Of a stretch of 64,000 nucleotides of DNA, positions 17,456 to 26,212 are shown in pieces. Each line of letters starts with the position of its first letter. Positions within the stretch are counted from its first letter, which is position 1. The notes beneath the pieces were generated by a model. That model saw only the letters and a program-made list of their open reading frames with translations. It had not been told where the DNA came from and did not search any database. This DNA is from Bradyrhizobium sp. CCBAU 53340 (GTDB lineage: Bacteria; Pseudomonadota; Alphaproteobacteria; Rhizobiales; Xanthobacteraceae). Where the stretch lies: NCBI RefSeq assembly GCF_015291645.1, contig NZ_CP030055.1:1178001-1242000 (forward strand). The letters are read 5' to 3'. The position numbers and the translations under genes were made by a program.

Positions 17456-17769
17456 CCTCCCCGCTCGAACAGAAGAAGATCAAGATCGCCGGCCCCTCGG
17501 TCGTGACCGCCAACCGAACCTGGGACGGCATCGTGGTGTACCGCACCGCCGCCAAGAGCTGGTCCGCGGATCTCTTGGAAGCCGCGATCGTGCGCAACTC
17601 CGACGAGGCCAAGGCGTTGCTTGCGGAATCCGTCGCCGATGACGTCGGCGCGATCGGTCCCTATATCGCTCCTGTGCAGGTCGGCGACGACGGCAAGATC
17701 GAACCCGGCAATCTGCGCGAACAGATCCGCCGCACCGGTGTGACCATCGGTCAGTCGGCCCAGGTTTAA
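17452..17769 (+). CDS. DUF2849 protein of the cys operon
   Basis: A 105-residue cytoplasmic protein that overlaps the cysG stop by four bases and is followed by cysI after 11 bases, so it is firmly inside the operon. It matches the DUF2849 family, which is almost always found in this position in alphaproteobacterial sulfite reductase operons; the biochemical function is unknown. Visible features are the SVVTANRTWDGIVVYRTA opening and a C-terminal REQIRRTGVTI helix. No cysteines, so it is not an iron-sulfur protein. A role as a reductase partner or assembly factor is only an inference from the constant association. Confidence 0.9.
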   Translation: MTSPLEQKKIKIAGPSVVTANRTWDGIVVYRTAAKSWSADLLEAAIVRNSDEAKALLAESVADDVGAIGPYIAPVQVGDDGKIEPGNLREQIRRTGVTIGQSAQV

Positions 17770-17780
17770 GGCATTCGCTG

Positions 17781-19436
17781 ATGTACGCTTACGACGAAAT
17801 CGACCGCACGCTCGTCAACGAGCGCGTCTCGGAGTTCCGCGACCAGGTGAAGCGCCGGCTCTCGGGCGAGCTCACCGAGGACGAGTTCAAGATCCTGCGC
17901 CTGCAGAACGGCGTCTATCTGCAACTGCACGCCTACATGTTCCGCGTCGCGATCCCCTACGGCACGCTGGCGACGAACCAGCTGCGGGCGCTGGCCCATG
18001 TCGCGCGCAAATACGACCGCGGCTATGGCCATTTCACCACGCGGCAGAACATCCAGTTCAACTGGATCAAGCTCGCCGAGCTGCCGGACGCGCTGGAAGA
18101 CCTCGCCAAGGTCGGCATCCACGCGATGCAGACCTCCGGCAACAACATGCGCAACGTCACCTCGGACCAGTGGGCCGGTGTCGCACCCGGCGAGATCGAG
18201 GATCCGCGCATCTGGTCGGAGCTGATCCGGCAGCACACCACGCTGCATCCGGAATTCTCGTTCCTGCCGCGCAAGTTCAAGATCGCGATCACCGCGTCGG
18301 ACCATGACCGCGCCGCGATCAAGATCCACGACATCGGACTGAGGCTGATCAAGAACGAGAAGGGCGAGACCGGTTTCGAGGTGCTGGTCGGCGGCGGTCT
18401 CGGCCGCACGCCGTTCATCGCCAAGACCATCAAGCACTTCGTGCATGGCCGCGATATCCTCAGCTATATCGAGGCGATCTTGCGCGTCTACAACCAGTAC
18501 GGACGTCGCGACAACATCTACAAGGCGCGCATCAAGATCCTGGTGCACGAGCTCGGTATCGAGAAATTCTCGCGCGAGGTCGAGGAGGAGTGGCAGCACA
18601 TCCGCAACTCCTCGCTCCAGATCGACGACGAGGTGATCGAGGACATCCGCTCGCGCTTCACCTATCCTGCCTACGAGAAGCTGCCGCACATGCCGGACGA
18701 GCTGCGCCAGGCCGCGGCTGACCCTGACTTCGAGGCGTGGCGCAAGAACTCGGTGGCCCCGCACAAGGTGCAGGGCTATTCCATCGTCACCATCTCGTTG
18801 AAGCCGATCGGAAAGCCTCCGGGCGATGCCACTGCCGAGCAGATGGATGCGCTGGCCGATCTCGCCGACAAATATTCCTTCGGCGAGATCCGCGTCGGCC
18901 ACGAGCAGAACCTGGCGCTGCCTCACGTTGCCAAGCGCGACTTGCCGGCGCTGTGGAAGGCGCTCGACAAGCTCGGTCTCGCGACGCCCAACGTCAACCT
19001 GATCTCCGACATCATTGCTTGCCCCGGGCTCGACTATTGCTCGCTGGCCAATGCACGTTCGATCCCGATCGCGCAGGAGCTGACGCGGCGCTTCGCCAAC
19101 CACGAGCTGGCGAACCTGATCGGCCGTCTGCACATCAACATCTCCGGCTGCATCAATGCCTGCGGCCACCACCATGTCGGCCATATCGGCATTCTCGGCG
19201 TCGAGAAGAACGGCGAGGAGGTCTATCAGATCACCATCGGCGGCCGCGCCGACGAGAATGCTGCGCTCGGTACCCTGATCGGTCCCGGCGTCAAGTTCGA
19301 CGAAGTCGCCGACGTCATCGAGGACGTCGTGGAAGCCTATCTCGCGCTGCGCGAGCGGCCCGAAGAGCTGTTCATGGATACCGTGAAGCGCCTCGGCGTC
19401 GAACCCTTCAAGGAGCGTGTCTATGCCACTCGTTAA
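17781..19436 (+). CDS. cysI: Assimilatory sulfite (or nitrite) reductase hemoprotein, CysI type
   Basis: A 551-residue siroheme/[4Fe-4S] enzyme that reduces sulfite to sulfide with six electrons. The cofactor cysteines are all present: CPGLDYCSLAN (C-x5-C) and SGCINACGHHHVGHIG (C-x3-C). The siroheme-contacting TTRQNIQFNWIKL and the repeat-half motif EIRVGHEQNLALPHV are clear. The family is named nitrite/sulfite reductase; the surrounding cysG, cysH, cysD and cysN genes argue strongly for sulfite. No CysJ flavoprotein is adjacent, so electrons probably come from ferredoxin. Ends overlapping the next gene by 14 bases. Confidence 0.95.
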   Translation: MYAYDEIDRTLVNERVSEFRDQVKRRLSGELTEDEFKILRLQNGVYLQLHAYMFRVAIPYGTLATNQLRALAHVARKYDRGYGHFTTRQNIQFNWIKLAELPDALEDLAKVGIHAMQTSGNNMRNVTSDQWAGVAPGEIEDPRIWSELIRQHTTLHPEFSFLPRKFKIAITASDHDRAAIKIHDIGLRLIKNEKGETGFEVLVGGGLGRTPFIAKTIKHFVHGRDILSYIEAILRVYNQYGRRDNIYKARIKILVHELGIEKFSREVEEEWQHIRNSSLQIDDEVIEDIRSRFTYPAYEKLPHMPDELRQAAADPDFEAWRKNSVAPHKVQGYSIVTISLKPIGKPPGDATAEQMDALADLADKYSFGEIRVGHEQNLALPHVAKRDLPALWKALDKLGLATPNVNLISDIIACPGLDYCSLANARSIPIAQELTRRFANHELANLIGRLHINISGCINACGHHHVGHIGILGVEKNGEEVYQITIGGRADENAALGTLIGPGVKFDEVADVIEDVVEAYLALRERPEELFMDTVKRLGVEPFKERVYATR

Positions 19437-19938
19437 CGGCGGAAAAATCGTCGACGACAGCTTTGCCAAGCTGGCCGTCGATACGCCGCTGCCCGCGAGC
19501 GGCGACATCCTAGTGCCGGCCGAGCGTTTCATCGGTGAGGCGGATACGCTGCTCAAGCGCGTCGGCAAGGTCGGCGTGATCTGGCCGAACAACCGCGACA
19601 TCGACGAGCTCGTGCCCTATCTCGGCAAGGTCGCCGCCGTTGCCCTGGTGTTCCCGACCTTTCGCGACGGACGCGCCTACAGCCAGGCACGGCTGCTACG
19701 CGAGCGTTACAATTATCGCGGCGAATTGCGCGCGACGGGCCAGATCCTGCGCGACCAGTTCGTGTTCATGCTGCGCGCAGGCTTCGACTCCTTCGAGGTC
19801 AAGAAGCAGGCCGATGCGGAAGCCTTCATGCAGACCGCCAAACGCTATTCGGTGTTCTACCAGCCGACCGGCGACGGCCGCATCACCGCGCTGCACCGGC
19901 GCATGCAGCTGCGTCATTCCGAAGGTGTCGGCACATGA
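19423..19938 (+). CDS. DUF934 protein of the cys operon
   Basis: A 171-residue protein that overlaps both cysI (14 bases) and cysH (4 bases), so its translation is coupled to both. It belongs to DUF934, whose members sit between sulfite reductase and APS reductase genes in most alpha- and betaproteobacteria. Family signatures are the FPTFRDGRAYSQARLLRERY block and DQFVFMLRAGFDSFEVK. Function is unproven; the constant placement suggests a role in delivering electrons or in complex formation, which is inference. Start at the ATG 19423. Confidence 0.92.
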   Translation: MPLVNGGKIVDDSFAKLAVDTPLPASGDILVPAERFIGEADTLLKRVGKVGVIWPNNRDIDELVPYLGKVAAVALVFPTFRDGRAYSQARLLRERYNYRGELRATGQILRDQFVFMLRAGFDSFEVKKQADAEAFMQTAKRYSVFYQPTGDGRITALHRRMQLRHSEGVGT

Positions 19939-20672
19939 ACGCCATCGCACCCCAGGTCTCATCCCAGGTCTCGACCGTTTCTGCGCTGCCTTCCGCGGCT
20001 GAGCTGGACCGGAGATTGCGCGATGCCTCTCCTGCGGAGGTCATCGCCGCGGCGCTGAAAGCGGTCGGGCGCGACAAGCTCGCGCTGGTGTCGTCCTTCG
20101 GCACGGAATCGGCGACGCTGCTCAAGGTGATGGCCGATGTCGATCCGGCGATCCCCGTGATCTTCCTCGACACCGGCTGGCTGTTCGAGGAGACGCTGGC
20201 CTATCGCGATACGCTGATTGCGACACTTGGCCTGAAGGACGTTCGCTCGATCAAGCCGGCGGAAGAAGCGCTGACGCGCGAGGACCCCGATCGTGAACTG
20301 TGGTTCTCCGATCCCGATGCCTGCTGCCGGATCCGCAAGGTCGAGCCGCTGGCGCGGGCGCTCAAGCCGTTCTCGGCCTGGCTCAACGGCCGCAAGCGCT
20401 TTCAGGGCAATGCGCGCGCCGACATTCCGGTGGTGGAAGACGATGGCGCACGGTTGAAATTCAATCCGTTTGCCAATGTCTCGCGCGAGGAACTCGAAGC
20501 GATTTTCGTCCGCGCCAAACTGCCGCGCCATCCCCTTGCTGCGTCCGGTTTTCGCTCCGTTGGGTGCATGCCTTGCACCAGCCGAACGGCCGAAGGCGAG
20601 GATGAGCGCGCGGGTCGCTGGCGCGGTCGCGCCAAGACGGAATGCGGCATCCACACGATGAAGACTTCGTAG
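19935..20672 (+). CDS. cysH: Adenylyl-sulfate (APS) reductase, CysH family with [4Fe-4S] cysteines
   Basis: A 245-residue reductase that converts activated sulfate to sulfite. The PP-loop-like SSFGTESATLLKVMADVD and FLDTGWLFEETLAYRD are present. The paired cysteines ACCRIRK and CMPC, which bind a [4Fe-4S] cluster, mark it as using APS rather than PAPS; E. coli-type PAPS reductases lack them. The catalytic Cys is in the C-terminal TECGIH motif. The ATG at 19935 overlaps the DUF934 stop (ATGA). It is the last gene of the operon; the next 203 bases contain a hairpin but no gene. Confidence 0.95.
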   Translation: MNAIAPQVSSQVSTVSALPSAAELDRRLRDASPAEVIAAALKAVGRDKLALVSSFGTESATLLKVMADVDPAIPVIFLDTGWLFEETLAYRDTLIATLGLKDVRSIKPAEEALTREDPDRELWFSDPDACCRIRKVEPLARALKPFSAWLNGRKRFQGNARADIPVVEDDGARLKFNPFANVSREELEAIFVRAKLPRHPLAASGFRSVGCMPCTSRTAEGEDERAGRWRGRAKTECGIHTMKTS

Positions 20673-20849
20673 CACGGCCGCGCCAAGCCTTGAGGCCAAT
20701 GCCCCTCGCGACGGGGAACTGGGCGCCACGCGACACGACCTGCCTTAGTGCCCCTGAAATCCGGATCTTTCCCGGGGGCACCCAAGCCGCCCGATCGGGT
20801 CGAATTTTCCTCAAAATTCACCTTTCAGCCACGGTTGGTATGCAACAAC

Positions 20850-20868
20850 GGCCCCACATTTGGGGGCC
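20850..20868 (+). promoter_or_regulatory. Hairpin just ahead of the CAP-lipoprotein start
   Basis: Stem ggcccc/ggggcc (20850-20855 and 20863-20868), loop acatttg. It lies seven bases upstream of the ATG at 20876 and contains the only G-run that could serve as a ribosome site, so it could mask translation initiation. No T run follows, so it is not a typical terminator for cysH. Confidence 0.35.
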
Positions 20869-20875
20869 CCTATCC

Positions 20876-21379
20876 ATGCGCGCTGCGGCCGCGATCCTTC
20901 TCACTTTGCTTCTCGCAGGCTGCGCCGGCAATGAAGCGCCGATCCAGCAGCCGTCGATGTATGCCGACATGTCGGTCCCGGGCGCCAAGCTTGATGCGCC
21001 GGCCGCCGCGATCATGATCTCGCAATATCGCCAGAACAACGGTCTCGGCGCCGTCGAGGTCGACCCCGAACTGATGCGGCTTGCCGAATCCCAGTCCGGC
21101 GCCATGGCCGCCGCCAACAAGATGGACCATGACGTCCGCGCGCCCCTGGGCAAGCGGCTCAATGCCGGCGGCTACCCCGCAACCGTCGCGGTCGAGAACA
21201 TCTCGGCCGGCTATCACACGCTGGCGGAAGCGTTTTCCGGCTGGCGCGACTCGCCTCCGCACCGCGCCAACATGCTGAAGAGCGGTGTCACAAAATTAGG
21301 CATCGCGGCGAGCTATGCTCCGGGCACCAAATACAAGGTGTTCTGGACCATGATCCTGGCCTCGACCGATCCCCGATAA
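20876..21379 (+). CDS. CAP/SCP-domain lipoprotein
   Basis: A 167-residue exported lipoprotein. The signal peptide MRAAAAILLTLLLAGC ends in a lipobox (LAGC, Cys16). The mature part is a compact CAP (cysteine-rich secretory/PR-1) domain with the expected residues NKMDHDV, ENISAGY and SPPHRANML, but no cysteines apart from the lipid anchor. Bacterial CAP proteins are secreted factors of uncertain activity. The start at 20876 is chosen because the signal peptide begins there; an ATG at 20840 in frame would add 12 residues. Confidence 0.88.
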   Translation: MRAAAAILLTLLLAGCAGNEAPIQQPSMYADMSVPGAKLDAPAAAIMISQYRQNNGLGAVEVDPELMRLAESQSGAMAAANKMDHDVRAPLGKRLNAGGYPATVAVENISAGYHTLAEAFSGWRDSPPHRANMLKSGVTKLGIAASYAPGTKYKVFWTMILASTDPR

Positions 21380-21456
21380 GCCAGACTTGATCCCGGGTGC
21401 ATTGACGTCGCGACAGACTGTCGCCACGGTGGCTCGCCTTTTGCTATTGTTCCCGA

Positions 21457-22632
21457 ATGACAGATCATAGTCCGGAAGTCGCAACAGTCCCCGCGAAGGC
21501 GCAGCGCGTCCTGGTTCTCCAGGGCGGCGGCGCGCTCGGCTCCTATCAAGCCGGCGCCTATCAGGCGCTGTGTCATTTCGACTTCGAGCCCGAATGGGTT
21601 GCCGGCATCTCGATCGGCGCGGTCAATGCCGCCATCATCGCCGGCAATGAGGGCCACATCCGCGTCAAGCGGCTAAAGGAATTCTGGGAGATGGTCTCCG
21701 CGCCGGTGCCGTGGAAGCCGATCGGCAAGAGCGACCACAGCCGCGAGCTGTTCAATTCCACCAGCGCCGCACTGATTGCGACCTTCGGCGTGCCCGGCTT
21801 CTTCACGCCGCGCGTCCCGCCCGCGCCGCTCTGGCCGCCGGGCAGTCCGCAGGCCGAGAGCTATTACGACACCGCGCCGCTGAAGAAGACGCTGGAGCGC
21901 CTCGTCGACTTCGATCGCATCAACGATCTGAAGACGCGGCTTTCGGTCGGCGCCGTCGGCGTCACCTCCGGCAACTTCAAATATTTCGACAATTACGAGT
22001 TCAAGAAGCTCGGCAAGAAGATCGGTCCCGAGCACATCATGGCGTCGGGCGCGCTGCCGCCGGGCTTTCCGTCGGTCGTGATCGACGGCGAGCATTATTG
22101 GGACGGCGGCATCGCCTCCAACACGCCGCTCGACTTCGTGCTCGATGCCGAGGTCGATCGCGACATGCTGATCTTCCAGGTCGATTTGTTCAGCGCCCGC
22201 GGCGACCTGCCGAATTCGCTGCTCGAGGCTACCGAGCGCGAGAAGGACATCCGCTTCTCCAGCCGCACGCGGATGAACACCGACAAGAACAGGCAGTTGC
22301 ACAACGCCCGCAGGGCGGCGCGCGAACTGATTGCCAAATTGCCCGATTATCTCAAGAACGACCCGTCCGTCGAGTTCCTCGCGAAGGTCTCTCGTGAGAG
22401 CACGGTCACCGTGGTGCACCTGATCTACCGCAGCAAGAACTACGAATCCTCGTCCAAGGATTACGACTTCTCGCATGTCGCCATGGTCGAGCATTGGGAA
22501 AGCGGCGTGCGCGACGTGCACCTGTCGATGCGACACAAGGATTGGCTCGAGCGGCCGCAATCCGGCGAGACCATGGTGACCTACGATCTTACGGGGGACG
22601 TCACCGCGCCCCCGCCAAAAAGGAGCGAATAA
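21457..22632 (+). CDS. Patatin-like phospholipase (DUF3734-type)
   Basis: A 391-residue cytoplasmic or membrane-associated lipase. It has the oxyanion GGGALGSYQAG motif (about residues 27-37), the nucleophile elbow GISIG (GxSxG) and the Asp of the catalytic dyad in YWDGGIASNTPLD. The long C-terminal part is typical of the DUF3734 subgroup. The gene ends two bases before the ribosome site-ATG of 3-hydroxybutyrate dehydrogenase, so the two are an operon; in related bacteria this pairing is linked to polyhydroxybutyrate metabolism. Confidence 0.93.
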   Translation: MTDHSPEVATVPAKAQRVLVLQGGGALGSYQAGAYQALCHFDFEPEWVAGISIGAVNAAIIAGNEGHIRVKRLKEFWEMVSAPVPWKPIGKSDHSRELFNSTSAALIATFGVPGFFTPRVPPAPLWPPGSPQAESYYDTAPLKKTLERLVDFDRINDLKTRLSVGAVGVTSGNFKYFDNYEFKKLGKKIGPEHIMASGALPPGFPSVVIDGEHYWDGGIASNTPLDFVLDAEVDRDMLIFQVDLFSARGDLPNSLLEATEREKDIRFSSRTRMNTDKNRQLHNARRAARELIAKLPDYLKNDPSVEFLAKVSRESTVTVVHLIYRSKNYESSSKDYDFSHVAMVEHWESGVRDVHLSMRHKDWLERPQSGETMVTYDLTGDVTAPPPKRSE

Positions 22633-22634
22633 TT

Positions 22635-23423
22635 ATGGGTACTCTGTCAGGCAAGAACGCCGTCGTAACCGGTTCGACCAGCGGCATCGGGCTCGCCTAC
22701 GCGCGCGCCTTCGCCGGCGCCGGCGCCAACGTCGTCATCAACGGCTTCGGCTCGCCCGAGGACATTGAGAAGGAGCGCGCCAAGATCGAGTCCGATTTCG
22801 GCGTGAAGGCGGTCTATTCGCCCGCCGACATGACCAAGCCCGCCGAGATCGCCGGCATGATCGCGCTCGGCGAGAAGACCTTCGGCTCGGTCGACGTCCT
22901 CGTCAACAATGCCGGCATCCAGTTCGTCTCGCCGGTCGAGGAATTCCCGGTCGAGAAGTGGGACCAGATCATCGCGATCAACCTGTCCTCGGCCTTCCAC
23001 GGCATCCGCGCTGCCGTGCCCGGCATGAAGAAGAAGGGCTGGGGCCGCATCATCAACACGGCTTCGGCGCACTCGCTGGTGGCCTCGCCCTTCAAGTCGG
23101 CCTATGTCTCGGCCAAGCACGGCATCGCCGGCCTGACCAAGACCGTGGCGCTGGAGGTTGCGACCCACAAGATCACCTGCAACTGCATCAGCCCCGGCTA
23201 TGTCTGGACGCCGCTGGTGGAGAAGCAGATCCCGGACACGATGAAGGCCCGCAACCTGACGCGCGAGCAGGTCATCAACGACGTGCTGCTCGATGCCCAG
23301 CCGACCAAGGAGTTCGTGACCTCGGAGCAGGTCGCCGCGCTCGCGTTGTTCCTGTGCAGCGACGATGCCGCGCAGATCACCGGCACCAACCTGTCGATCG
23401 ACGGCGGCTGGACCGCGGAGTAA
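22635..23423 (+). CDS. bdhA: 3-hydroxybutyrate dehydrogenase (SDR family)
   Basis: A 262-residue NAD-dependent enzyme that interconverts (R)-3-hydroxybutyrate and acetoacetate, the last step of PHB breakdown. Cofactor motif TGSTSGIGLAYA, NNAG, and the catalytic Ser...YVSAKHG are in place. The family-specific KITCNCISPGYVWTPLVEKQ block separates it from general SDRs. The ATG at 22635 has a strong AGGAG ten bases upstream (22621-22625). It follows the patatin gene in the same operon. A repeat element with TAGGGTGGGC arms lies directly after it. Confidence 0.93.
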   Translation: MGTLSGKNAVVTGSTSGIGLAYARAFAGAGANVVINGFGSPEDIEKERAKIESDFGVKAVYSPADMTKPAEIAGMIALGEKTFGSVDVLVNNAGIQFVSPVEEFPVEKWDQIIAINLSSAFHGIRAAVPGMKKKGWGRIINTASAHSLVASPFKSAYVSAKHGIAGLTKTVALEVATHKITCNCISPGYVWTPLVEKQIPDTMKARNLTREQVINDVLLDAQPTKEFVTSEQVAALALFLCSDDAAQITGTNLSIDGGWTAE

Positions 23424-23435
23424 CGGCCTGGACGC

Positions 23436-23530
23436 CGTAGGGTGGGCAAAGGCGCGTCAGCGCCGTGCCCACCATCTTTCTCTCATCGAAACAGGTGGTG
23501 GGCACGCTTTCGCTTTGCCCACCCTACGAC
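23436..23530. repeat. Palindromic intergenic repeat, family D
   Basis: Inverted arms cgtagggtgggcaaag (from 23436) and ctttgcccaccctacg (ending about 23529), with an internal cgtgcccacc/ggtgggcacg pair. Single copy in this window. It sits between the convergent bdhA and TauE/SafE genes, where it could act as a bidirectional transcript-end hairpin. Confidence 0.85.
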
Positions 23531-23557
23531 ACCGAGAACGCGGCGACAGCTAGCGCC

Positions 23558-24382
23558 TCAATGGCTCCAGGCCAGCGCCGTCACGATCGCGGATTGCAGG
23601 TTCAGTTCCGCGAACATGATCTTGCCGGCGACCATGACGAGGACGCTGGCAAGCGCCACGCGCAGCACCGTCTCCGGCACGCGGGTCGCGCTATAGCTGC
23701 CGACGATGATGCCCGGCAGCGAGCCCAGCAGCAGCACGCCCATCAGGGCCCAGTCGACGTCGCCGAGCATCCAGTGACCGATGCCGGCCACCAGCGTCAG
23801 CGGCACTGCGTGGGCGATATCGGAACCGACGATGGTCGCCATCGGCAGGCGGGGATAGAGCAGCAGCAGCACGGTGACGCCGACGGCACCGGCGCCGACC
23901 GACGAAATCGAAACCAGCACGCCAAGCACGATGCCGGTGATGACAGTCGCGATCGTCGTGGTTCGTTCGTCGACCTGCTCCATACGCCGGCGATAGCGCT
24001 CCATGATCGACTTGCGGAAGATCAGCGATGTCGCGGTCAGGATCAGCGCAAAGCACAGCACCAGATTGACCAGGTTGCGCTCGGCATCGCTCTTGAGATC
24101 GAGCTTCCACAGCACCAGCAGCGTCAGCGCGCTGGCGGGGATGCTGCCGCAGGCAAGTCGCAGGACCGCCGGCCAATGGATGCTGCGCGACCAGCCGTGC
24201 ATCACGCTGCCACCGGTCTTGGTGGCCGCCGCATAAAGCAGGTCGGTGCCGACGGCGGTGGTTGGGTGGATACCGAACAGCAGGATCAGGAGCGGCGTCA
24301 TCAACGAGCCGCCTCCCACGCCGGTCAGGCCGACAAGCAGGCCGACGCCGAAACCCGAAGCAACGTAGAGCGGATCAATCAT
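23558..24382 (-). CDS. TauE/SafE (DUF81) family membrane permease
   Basis: A 274-residue inner-membrane protein with about eight hydrophobic segments. It begins with the family signature GFGVGLLVGLTGVGGGSLMTPLLILL and has the second-half repeat GVLVSISSVGAGAVGVTVLL. TauE/SafE members move sulfite, sulfonates or other organic anions. Its location a few kb from the sulfate-reduction operon is suggestive but there are eight unrelated genes between, so sulfite export is only one possibility. It is convergent with bdhA. The 195 bases upstream (24383-24577) show no gene or clear motif. Confidence 0.9.
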   Translation of the reverse strand: MIDPLYVASGFGVGLLVGLTGVGGGSLMTPLLILLFGIHPTTAVGTDLLYAAATKTGGSVMHGWSRSIHWPAVLRLACGSIPASALTLLVLWKLDLKSDAERNLVNLVLCFALILTATSLIFRKSIMERYRRRMEQVDERTTTIATVITGIVLGVLVSISSVGAGAVGVTVLLLLYPRLPMATIVGSDIAHAVPLTLVAGIGHWMLGDVDWALMGVLLLGSLPGIIVGSYSATRVPETVLRVALASVLVMVAGKIMFAELNLQSAIVTALAWSH

Positions 24383-24577
24383 GGCCGGGAGAATCTAGGT
24401 TTATCTCGTCAGTTGGGCAATACGACGTAGAATAAACTTTCCCCGCGATGCAACCTGTTGGACAGAATAAGAAAAATTATGCTGCGGAGTGGCCGCGCAG
24501 AGAGGTTTCGCCTGTTTCGTATGCCGATCTGGAAACAGTCATCCCCGGAACAATGCAGAGGTGGGCGTGCATCGTAC

Positions 24578-25936
24578 CTATTTACCAAATGCGAGCACGT
24601 GCAGCCCCAGCCGCTGGCGCACGATCCAGAACAGCAGCACGGTCTCGAAGGTCAGCGAGATCGAGGTCGCGGCCGCGGCGCCGCGGCCGCCGAAGCGCGG
24701 CACCAGCGCGATGCAGAGCACGACGTTCATGACGAACGCCAGCGCATAGGCGAGCGCGCAGATCTTCTGCTGGCCCAGCATGTTGAGAAGCCGCTCCACG
24801 GGCCCGATCGCGGCGCGCACCACGAGGCCAATAGCGGCGATGAACATGATGTCGTAGCCGACCACGAACTGCGGCCCGAACAGCCACAGCAGCGGCTTGC
24901 CGAGCGCGAGCAGCGCGGCGGTCGCGGCCAGCGACGGCCAGAACGTCCAGACGATGGCGTGCGCGACATAGGCCGACAGGCGCGCCTTGTCGCCGAGCGC
25001 GTTGTATTCGGCAAAACGATGCGCCGTCGTCGCCGACATCGCGTAGTGGATGAACGACACCAGCGCCAACGTCTTCACCACCGCGAAATAGACGCCGACC
25101 TCGTCGGAAGGACGGAATTGCTGCAGCACCAGCACGTCGGCATAGGACAACAGCAGGTAAAAGCTCTCGACCAACAGGATCGGCAGCGAGACCGCGAGCC
25201 AGCCACTGATGTCATAGGTCTTGGGGCCCGGCGCGATGTGACCGGCGAGCTTGCGGTTCAGCACCACCATCTGCCCGGTCATCGCGATCCACACGGCCCC
25301 TGCGCTTGCCACCATCGCCGCGACCGCGCCGAGATGATAGCCGAGCAGGAAGGCGGTCGCCGTAATGCCGATGATCAGCGCCTGGCGGATGATGAATTGC
25401 GGCATCAGGCCGAGTTGCATCCAGTCGTGCGAGCGTGCGATGCCGTCCTGGGTATTGGCGACGACGAAGGCGGGCAGCGTCATGCATCCGATATAGAGCG
25501 GCAGTTCCTCGGCCGGATTGATCCAGGGCGACAGCAGCTTGACGATGCCCGCAAGCGCGAGCGACACCAGCGCGGAGACGGCGAAGGTCAGCCAGCGGCT
25601 GCCGGACAGGAAGCCGCGCAACAGCGCGTGATCGCCGCTGGCGCGATATTCCGGAATGATCTTTTGCGCGGAAGCGGAGATGCCGAAATCCATCATGCTG
25701 CCGAGCAGCAGGACCCAGGTCCAGACATAGACATAGATGCCGTAGTCGGACGTGCCCATCCAGCGCGCCAGCAGCACCTGCGAGACATAGGCGAGGCCTG
25801 CACTGATGACGCGGATGATGAAGATGGTGCCGGCGAGCCGCCGCGTCAGCGATGCTTCACTCGAGCCGCCGGTCAGCCTGGCGCGCAGCCGCGCGATCAG
25901 CCCGGCCGGTCCGGTCGTTGCGGGTTCTGCATCCAT
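24578..25936 (-). CDS. Oligosaccharide flippase family protein (MATE/Wzx-like)
   Basis: A polytopic inner-membrane protein of about 452 residues with twelve or more hydrophobic segments, fitting the polysaccharide biosynthesis/Wzx flippase superfamily. Recognisable is the first-helix region AGTIFIIRVISAGLAYVSQV followed by LLARWMGTSDYGIYVYVWTW, and the GRGAAAATSISL stretch near the C-terminus. No glycosyltransferases or polymerase are next to it, so it is an orphan. Start placed at the ATG 25936; the frame opens from a TTG three codons earlier. It would move lipid-linked sugars across the membrane, an inference from the family. Confidence 0.85.
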   Translation of the reverse strand: MDAEPATTGPAGLIARLRARLTGGSSEASLTRRLAGTIFIIRVISAGLAYVSQVLLARWMGTSDYGIYVYVWTWVLLLGSMMDFGISASAQKIIPEYRASGDHALLRGFLSGSRWLTFAVSALVSLALAGIVKLLSPWINPAEELPLYIGCMTLPAFVVANTQDGIARSHDWMQLGLMPQFIIRQALIIGITATAFLLGYHLGAVAAMVASAGAVWIAMTGQMVVLNRKLAGHIAPGPKTYDISGWLAVSLPILLVESFYLLLSYADVLVLQQFRPSDEVGVYFAVVKTLALVSFIHYAMSATTAHRFAEYNALGDKARLSAYVAHAIVWTFWPSLAATAALLALGKPLLWLFGPQFVVGYDIMFIAAIGLVVRAAIGPVERLLNMLGQQKICALAYALAFVMNVVLCIALVPRFGGRGAAAATSISLTFETVLLFWIVRQRLGLHVLAFGK

Positions 25937-26051
25937 CACGGCCAATTCGAGATCCCCAAGGGCGCATCCCGCATGCTGCGGCAGGCCTGGGAATTAGCAA
26001 CCATTCGTTAAGATTCGGTTGGATGGGGCGTGTTGCCGCGCCAACCCCGCT

Positions 26052-26183
26052 GTCATCCCCGCGAACGCGGAAATCCATAACCACAGGGAGAAGTTGGGGT
26101 GCGAGCTGCCAACTCCGAATCTTCGCAAAACTGTTGCTGCGGCGTATGGGTCCCGGATCGGCGCTCCGCTTGTCCGGGACGAC
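26052..26183. repeat. Palindromic intergenic repeat, family B-related copy
   Basis: Opens GTCATCCCCGCGAACGCGG and closes CGGATCGGCGCTCCGCTTG followed by TCCGGGACGAC, with the inner ATAACCACA segment shared with the 786-907 copy. The two arms come from different sub-variants, so the unit looks chimeric. It lies between the flippase and the DsbD-alpha-like gene. Confidence 0.7.
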
Positions 26184-26212
26184 GGCGGAAAATGACGCGC
26201 CAGCAGCGCACC

